NCBI RefSeq assembly: GCF_016862195.1 | Contig: NZ_BOMM01000003.1 | Span: 62,001-126,000 of the forward strand | Reading direction: 5' to 3' | Length of the DNA stretch: 64,000 nt | Source of the DNA: Paractinoplanes ferrugineus | Lineage (GTDB): Bacteria; Actinomycetota; Actinomycetes; Mycobacteriales; Micromonosporaceae | In this document: one piece after another, positions 58,962-64,000 of the stretch | How the letters are laid out: each line of letters opens with the position of its first letter | Position numbering within the stretch: position 1 is the first letter of the stretch | Notes under the pieces: model-generated | The model's input: the letters and a program-made list of their open reading frames with translations, nothing else | Database searches by the model: none | What the model was told of the DNA's origin: nothing | Translations under genes and position numbers: made by a program

Positions 58962-61900
58962 TCACGGACGCGGCAGAGCGGCCTCGATCAGCGCCGACTG
59001 CTCGGCGTCGTGCATCTTGGCCGAGCCGACCGCCGGGGCCGCCGCGGCCGGGCGGGAGATCCGCCGGAGTCGGACGCCCTCGAGGTGCTCGAGCAGGTTG
59101 AGCGCCACGAACGACCAGGCCCCCTGGTTGGCCGGTTCCTCCTGCACCCAGGCGAAGTCCTCGGCCTCGGGGAACTGGGCGAGGATCGCCTTGAGCTCGG
59201 CCACCGGCAGCGGGTAGATCTGCTCCATCCGGATGATCGCGGTGTCGGTGATGCCGCGCTCGGCCCGGGCCTGGAACAGGTCGTAGTAGACCTTGCCCGA
59301 GCAGAGCAGCACCCGCTTGACCGAACCGGCGTCGAGCGGCGTGCCGTTGACCCCGGCGTCGGGCATGACCGGCTGGAACGTGCCGGTGGTGAAGTCGGCG
59401 ACCGACGACACCGCGAGCTTGTGCCGCAGCAGCGACTTCGGCGAGAACACCACGAGCGGCTTGCGCTTGCTCGACAGTGCCTGCCGGCGCAGCAGGTGGA
59501 AATAGTTGGCCGGGGTGGTCGGGTTGGCGACCCGCATGTTGTCCTGCGCGCAGAGCTGCAGGAACCGCTCGGGCCGGCCGGACGAGTGGTCCGGACCCTG
59601 GCCCTCCTGGCCGTGCGGGAGGAGCAGCACCAGCGACGACTGCTGACCCCACTTCACCTCGCCGGACGAGATGAACTCGTCGACGATGGACTGGGCGCCG
59701 TTGGCGAAGTCACCGAACTGGGCCTCCCAGAGGACCAGGGCGTCCGGGTTCTCCACCGAGTAGCCGTACTCGAAGCCCATCGCGGCGTATTCGCTCAGCA
59801 GCGAGTCGTGCACGAAGAACCGGGCGTTTCCGGTGGCCAGCGTGCTCAGCGGGAGGAAGTCCTTGCCGGTCTTCGAGTCGACGATCGAGGCGTGCCGGGA
59901 GACGAAGGTGCCACGGCGCGAGTCCTGGCCCGCGAGGCGGACGGTGACGCCCTGGTTGAGCAGCGAGCCGAAGGCGATCAGCTCACCGAAGCCCCAGTCG
60001 ATGCCGCCCTCGGCGGACATCTTGGCCCGTCGCTCGAGCAGCTGCTGGACCCGCTTGTGCGGGGTGAAGCCCTCCGGCAGGTCGAGGTGCGACTGGCCGA
60101 CCGAGCCCACCACCAAGGCGTCGACCGCGGTCTCGACCAGCGGCTCCGGCTCCTCGGAGATGACCCGCGGGCGGGGCGGCGTGCCGGCCGCGTCCCGGGT
60201 GGCCTTGAAGACCTGCTCCAGTTGGGACTGGTAGTCGCGCAGCTGCTCCTGGGCGTCGTCCACGGTGATGTCGCCCCGGCCGATCAGCTCCTCGGTGTAG
60301 AGCTTGCGGACCGAGCGCTTGGTGTCGATGATCTCGTACATCCGGGGGTTGGTCATCGACGGGTCGTCGCCCTCGTTGTGCCCGCGGCGGCGGTAGCAGA
60401 CGAGGTCGATCACGACGTCCTTGTTGAACGCCTGCCGGTATTCGAAGGCCAGCTTGGCGACCCGCACGACAGCCTCGGGGTCGTCCCCGTTCACGTGGAA
60501 GATCGGCGCCTGGATCATCCGGGCGACATCCGTGGAGTACATCGACGAGCGGCTGTATTCCGGCGCCGTGGTGAAGCCGACCTGGTTGTTGACGATCACG
60601 TGCACAGTGCCACCGGTGCGGTAACCGCGCAGCTGCGACAGGTTGAGGGTCTCGGCGACCACGCCCTGGCCGGCGAACGCGGCGTCCCCGTGCACCAGCA
60701 CCGGAAGCACCGTGTAGCCGTGCAGGCCGAGGTCGAGGCGGTCCTGCTTGGCCCGGACGATGCCCTCCAGGACCGGGTCGACGGCCTCCAGGTGGGACGG
60801 GTTGGCCACCACGCTGACGGTGGTCGAGTGCTCGCCGTCGGGCGTGGTGTATTTCCCGGTCTGGCCCAGGTGATATTTCACGTCGCCGGAGCCGTGCGCG
60901 GTCTTCGGGTCCATCTGACCCTCGAACTCGCTGAAGATCTTCTCGTACGGCTTGGCGACGATGTTGGCCAGCACGTTGAGGCGGCCCCGGTGCGCCATGC
61001 CGATGACCATCTCGTCGAGACCGGCGTCGGCGGACGACTCGAGGACGGCGTCGAGCAGCGGGATCAGCGACTCGCCACCCTCCAGCGAGAAGCGCTTCTG
61101 CCCGACGTACTTCGTCTGCAGGAAGGTCTCGAAGGCCTCGGCGGCGTTCAGCCGGTTGAGGATGTGCTTCTGCTCGTCCTGGTCCGGCTTGGTGTATTTG
61201 ATCTCGATGCGGTCCTGGATCCAGCGCCGCTCCTCGGGACCCTGGATGTGCATGTACTCGATGCCGACCCGGCGGCAGTACGTGTCACGCAGGACGCCGA
61301 GCACGTCCCGCAGCTTCATCCGCTGCTTGCCGGCGAAGCCGCCGACCGGGAACGTGCGGTCGAGGTCCCACAGCGTCAGGCCGTGCTGGAGCACGTCGAG
61401 GTCGGGGTGCCGGCGGATCTCGAACTCGAGCGGGTCGGTGTCGGCCATCAGGTGACCGCGCACGCGGTAGGCGTGGATCAGCTCGACGACCCGGGCGGCC
61501 TTGTCGATCTGGCCCTCGGAGGTGCGGGCCACGTCGCGGACCCAGCGGACCGGCTCGTAGGGAATGCGCAGCGACGTGAAGATCTCGTCGTAGAAGCCGT
61601 GCTCGCCCAGCAGGTATTCGTGCATCGCCTTGAGGAACTCGCCGGACTGCGCACCCTGGATGACCCGGTGGTCGTAGGTGCTGGTCAGCGTCGTGACCTT
61701 GCTGACGCCGTGGTCGGTGAGCGTCTCGTCGCTCATCCCGGAGTAGGGAGCCGGGTATTCCATCGCGCCGACGCCGATGATCGCGCTCTGGCCGCTCATC
61801 AGGCGCGGGATGGAATGCACGGTGCCGATGCCGCCGGGGTTGGTCAGCGAGATCGTGGTGCCGGCGTAGTCGTCCATGGTCAGCTCGTTGCGCCGGGCCC

Positions 61901-62672
61901 GCCGCACGACGTCCTCGTAGGCCTGCCAGAACTTGCGGAAGTCCATCTTCTCGCAGTTCTTGATGGAGGGCACCACCAGTGTGCGGGTGCCGTCCTTCTT
62001 GGCCAGGTCGATCGCGATGCCGAGGTTGATGTGCTCGGGCTGCACGAGGGCCGGTTTGCCGTCGATCTGAGCGTACGAGTTGTTCATCTCGGGGCGCTTG
62101 AGCACCGCCCGGACCAGCGCCCACCCGATGAGGTGGGTGAAGCTGACCTTGCCGCCCCGCCCGCGGGCGAGGTGGTTGTTGACCACGATGCGGTTGTCGA
62201 CCATGAGCTTGGCCGGCACGGCCCGCACCGAGGTCGCGGTGGGCACCTCGAGCGAGGCTTCCATGTTCTGCACGATCTTGCCCGCGACGCCGCGCAGCGT
62301 CGTGACCTTCGCGCCCTCCGGGGCCTTGCCGTTCGAGGAGGCGGCCGGGGCCGGCTTGGCCGCCGGCGCGGGCTTCGCAGCAGTCTTCGCAGTTTCGGGG
62401 ACGGTCGGCTTCACCGGCGCGACGGTCGAGGCAGCCGGGGCGTCGGTGCCGGCCCGGGCTGCCGACGCGGTCGCGTTGGCCGCGGTCGCCTCGTCGGGAG
62501 TGACGATCGAACCCGTTGCCATCGCCGGCTTGTAGTCGGCGAAGAAGTCGTGCCAGGCCGGGTCGACGCTCGAGGGGTCGGCCAGGTAGCGCTGGTACAT
62601 CTCGTCGACGATCCACTCGTTCGGACCGAAATCCGCGAGTGGGTTCTCATGCGAAGTCTGCTGGGTCGACAC
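58962..62672 (-). CDS. kgd: 2-oxoglutarate decarboxylase / dehydrogenase E1-E2 fusion
   Basis: A 1236-residue actinobacterial Kgd/SucA-type protein of the TCA cycle. The N-terminal 50 residues ([20 protein letters not shown]) form the E1 N-domain, an Ala/Pro linker follows, then an E2-like acyltransferase domain (about 115-350, with [16 protein letters not shown] as catalytic histidine). The E1 thiamine domain follows, with [15 protein letters not shown] and [12 protein letters not shown] motifs. GTG 62672 ([11 protein letters not shown]) is preferred; ATG 62696 would add eight residues. The E3 and succinyl-carrier partners are elsewhere. Confidence 0.94.
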   Translation of the reverse strand: MSTQQTSHENPLADFGPNEWIVDEMYQRYLADPSSVDPAWHDFFADYKPAMATGSIVTPDEATAANATASAARAGTDAPAASTVAPVKPTVPETAKTAAKPAPAAKPAPAASSNGKAPEGAKVTTLRGVAGKIVQNMEASLEVPTATSVRAVPAKLMVDNRIVVNNHLARGRGGKVSFTHLIGWALVRAVLKRPEMNNSYAQIDGKPALVQPEHINLGIAIDLAKKDGTRTLVVPSIKNCEKMDFRKFWQAYEDVVRRARRNELTMDDYAGTTISLTNPGGIGTVHSIPRLMSGQSAIIGVGAMEYPAPYSGMSDETLTDHGVSKVTTLTSTYDHRVIQGAQSGEFLKAMHEYLLGEHGFYDEIFTSLRIPYEPVRWVRDVARTSEGQIDKAARVVELIHAYRVRGHLMADTDPLEFEIRRHPDLDVLQHGLTLWDLDRTFPVGGFAGKQRMKLRDVLGVLRDTYCRRVGIEYMHIQGPEERRWIQDRIEIKYTKPDQDEQKHILNRLNAAEAFETFLQTKYVGQKRFSLEGGESLIPLLDAVLESSADAGLDEMVIGMAHRGRLNVLANIVAKPYEKIFSEFEGQMDPKTAHGSGDVKYHLGQTGKYTTPDGEHSTTVSVVANPSHLEAVDPVLEGIVRAKQDRLDLGLHGYTVLPVLVHGDAAFAGQGVVAETLNLSQLRGYRTGGTVHVIVNNQVGFTTAPEYSRSSMYSTDVARMIQAPIFHVNGDDPEAVVRVAKLAFEYRQAFNKDVVIDLVCYRRRGHNEGDDPSMTNPRMYEIIDTKRSVRKLYTEELIGRGDITVDDAQEQLRDYQSQLEQVFKATRDAAGTPPRPRVISEEPEPLVETAVDALVVGSVGQSHLDLPEGFTPHKRVQQLLERRAKMSAEGGIDWGFGELIAFGSLLNQGVTVRLAGQDSRRGTFVSRHASIVDSKTGKDFLPLSTLATGNARFFVHDSLLSEYAAMGFEYGYSVENPDALVLWEAQFGDFANGAQSIVDEFISSGEVKWGQQSSLVLLLPHGQEGQGPDHSSGRPERFLQLCAQDNMRVANPTTPANYFHLLRRQALSSKRKPLVVFSPKSLLRHKLAVSSVADFTTGTFQPVMPDAGVNGTPLDAGSVKRVLLCSGKVYYDLFQARAERGITDTAIIRMEQIYPLPVAELKAILAQFPEAEDFAWVQEEPANQGAWSFVALNLLEHLEGVRLRRISRPAAAAPAVGSAKMHDAEQSALIEAALPRP

Positions 62673-62762
62673 TTGCGTGTTCGCCTCTTTCACCATGTTT
62701 GTCAGCACGCGACTGTTTTCGTCACATGGGACGGGAAGGATTCGGTGTAAAGGCTACGCCGT

Positions 62763-62785
62763 GCGGGGGCAAGATCCGCCCCCGC
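62763..62785 (-). terminator. Terminator of the ABC transporter operon
   Basis: GCGGGGGC (62763-62770) pairs with GCCCCCGC (62778-62785), loop of seven. It lies behind the permease gene and before kgd. Confidence 0.75.
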
Positions 62786-62819
62786 GTCGGCCCGATGGAC
62801 ACGTAAAGGTCAAAGTCAA

Positions 62820-63638
62820 CTAGCTGATGTCGCGGCGCTTGGTGATCAATGTGCCGATGACTCCGGTGATCACCGCGTATCCGATCAGCACGACGGCGCC
62901 GACCCAGCGCGGCGGGTTACCGGGCAGATCGGTGCCGGAGATCATCAGCTGCGAGGCGTTGGGCGGGAAGAGCACCTGGAGCTTGTCGAACCAGTCCGCC
63001 ACGTACCGGGTGAGCAGGAAGAAGATCAGGCCGACGGCGGGCGTGCCGACCACGTAGACGATGCCGAGCAACAGCGTGGCCGCGAGCTGACTGCGAATCA
63101 GTACGCCGAGGCCGACGCCGAGCACCGCCCACAGCACGAAGGCCAGCAGGTTGAGCCCGATGGCCCGCCACACGGCCGGCTCGCCGAGCTGGCTGCCGAG
63201 GTCGAGGTTGCTCATGATCGGCGGTACGAAGATCAGGTTGAGCACGGTGGTGAGCAGCCAGAGCAGTACTCCGACGAGCACCGCGGCGCCGAACTTCGCC
63301 AGGATCACCGACTCCCGTCTCGGCGTCACCAGGAACGTGGTGGTCGCGGTGAGGTGGAAGAACTCGCTGGTGACGATGATGGCGGCGAGCAGAAGGAGGA
63401 TGAGAATGCCGAAGTACTGACCACTGGTGTACATGCTGGTGGCCACGTTGATCGGCTCCAGGGCGGCGCGGACCGCCTCGGCCTGGTCCGGGTCGCTCAC
63501 GTCGCCGGCGTTGGTGTTGGCGTACTGCGCCCAGTTGGCCAGCACGCTCGCCGCGTAGAGCGGGAGCAGGACGATGCCCATGATCCACCAGAGCGAGGTG
63601 GACCGGAGCTTGAAGAGCTCGGCGTTGACCAGTCTCAT
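62820..63638 (-). CDS. ABC-2 type transporter permease
   Basis: A 272-residue integral membrane protein with six helices (WWIMGIVLLPLYAASVLANW at the start; GILILLLLAAIIVTSEFFHL with the conserved E-F-x-x-x-T segment; further helices at the C-terminal half). It has the ABC-2 permease layout, used to export lipids, drugs or polymers. Its start overlaps the stop of the ATPase gene (ATGA, 63635-63638). Confidence 0.9.
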   Translation of the reverse strand: MRLVNAELFKLRSTSLWWIMGIVLLPLYAASVLANWAQYANTNAGDVSDPDQAEAVRAALEPINVATSMYTSGQYFGILILLLLAAIIVTSEFFHLTATTTFLVTPRRESVILAKFGAAVLVGVLLWLLTTVLNLIFVPPIMSNLDLGSQLGEPAVWRAIGLNLLAFVLWAVLGVGLGVLIRSQLAATLLLGIVYVVGTPAVGLIFFLLTRYVADWFDKLQVLFPPNASQLMISGTDLPGNPPRWVGAVVLIGYAVITGVIGTLITKRRDIS

Positions 63639-64000
63639 CGGATTCCCGCCATTCCGGCCGTGAGCTGGAGGAAGACCTGTTCGAGGTCGCCGCGCTCGGA
63701 AGCTAGTTCGTGCAGTTCGACCGAGGCGGTGAAGGCGGCGTGCCCGACCGCGGCCGCTCCGGTGCCGCTGATCAGCAGCGACCCGTCGGCCTGCGGGGCC
63801 ACCGTCACCCCGTCGAGGGACGCCAGCGCGGTGGTCAGCTCGGCCGGCTGCGGGGTGCGCACCTTGACCTGGGCCGCACCCATCGAGCCGAGCACCTCGT
63901 CGACCGGGCCTTGGCGGATCAGCTTGCCGGCCGCCACGATCACCACGTCGTCGGCGAGCAACTGCATCTCGCCCAGCAGGTGGCTGGAGACCAGCACCGT
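63635..64000 (-). CDS. ABC transporter ATP-binding protein (N-terminus outside window)
   Basis: Only the C-terminal 121 residues are present. TVLVSSHLLGEMQLLADDVVIV contains the H-loop histidine and KLIRQGPVDEVLG follows, as in ABC-2 partner ATPases (DrrA-like). A C-terminal extension (about 45-120) is typical of this family. Walker A, signature and Walker B lie outside. It is coupled to the permease by a four-base overlap. Confidence 0.9.
   Translation of the reverse strand, partial: TVLVSSHLLGEMQLLADDVVIVAAGKLIRQGPVDEVLGSMGAAQVKVRTPQPAELTTALASLDGVTVAPQADGSLLISGTGAAAVGHAAFTASVELHELASERGDLEQVFLQLTAGMAGIR

Noticed and set aside
59010..62750. A 1246-codon open frame antisense to kgd
   Set aside because: It has Arg/Gly/His/Val-rich shadow composition, no family motif, and lies fully opposite a certain gene. 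High GC keeps antisense frames open.
1..64000. CRISPR array, prophage or biosynthetic gene cluster
   Set aside because: No regularly spaced repeats, no phage structural genes, and no PKS/NRPS or terpene genes were seen. The only clear mobile element is the IS481 copy.

Overview
The window is a 64 kb stretch of a very GC-rich actinobacterial chromosome. The markers are two WhiB proteins, a SigR/RsrA-type zinc anti-sigma pair, a 24-residue bL37 ribosomal protein, a fused E2-E1 oxoglutarate decarboxylase (Kgd), a nickel superoxide dismutase, DUF6104 and DUF5709 proteins, and many GTG or probably leaderless starts. Gene content and protein style suggest Micromonosporaceae (Actinoplanes-like). This is inference; no search was run.

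Layout. 1-3.4 kb: 3' part of a secreted sugar-dehydrogenase-like protein with PKD and three DUF1349-like repeats, then initiator tRNA-Met. 3.6-12.6 kb: a giant PAS/GAF histidine kinase convergent with a four-gene minus-strand group (small exported protein, SipW-like signal peptidase fused to DUF5305, DUF4231 membrane protein, CHASE histidine kinase). 12.8-19.3 kb: pentapeptide/Cys-cluster protein, TerC, a spermidine-synthase-like enzyme, and malQ coupled to a small helical protein. 19.4-23.3 kb: secreted polysaccharide cluster (GH46 chitosanase, GH16 beta-1,3-glucanase with ricin lectin, and a GH16 relative without its catalytic glutamates but with a chitin-binding module). 23.4-29.1 kb: anti-sigma-like ATPases, a MacS-type two-component system, a DMT transporter and hisN.

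29.1-47.5 kb carries the core set rsgA-aroA / SRAP / sigR-rsrA / bL37 / biotinyl carrier / pdtaS / whiB1 / lipid kinase. Order and orientation recall the Rv3228-Rv3218 region of Mycobacterium tuberculosis. It is interrupted here by an intact IS481-family element, a TPR gene, a SIS-domain gene, a GT39-like gene and an assimilatory sulfur operon (Cys leader peptide, sulfite reductase, zinc-ribbon protein, APS reductase, sirohydrochlorin chelatase). sigR has a GGAAT-N18-GTT promoter, which points to autoregulation under thiol-oxidative stress.

47.5-64 kb: membrane protein, GntR regulator, RsbW-like kinase, sodN/sodX, malic enzyme, quinone-oxidoreductase-like MDR, two tandem lipoprotein hydrolases, the ackA-pta acetate operon, an ABC-type ATPase with DUF6104, kgd, and the start of an ABC-2 transporter operon that leaves the window. 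Many neighbours overlap by ATGA or share stop codons in convergent overlaps, so the region is compact. The least ordinary loci are the SipW-DUF5305 group, the catalytically degenerate GH16 protein, the Cys-leader sulfur operon, and the IS481 insertion whose target duplication supplies stop codons on both strands.
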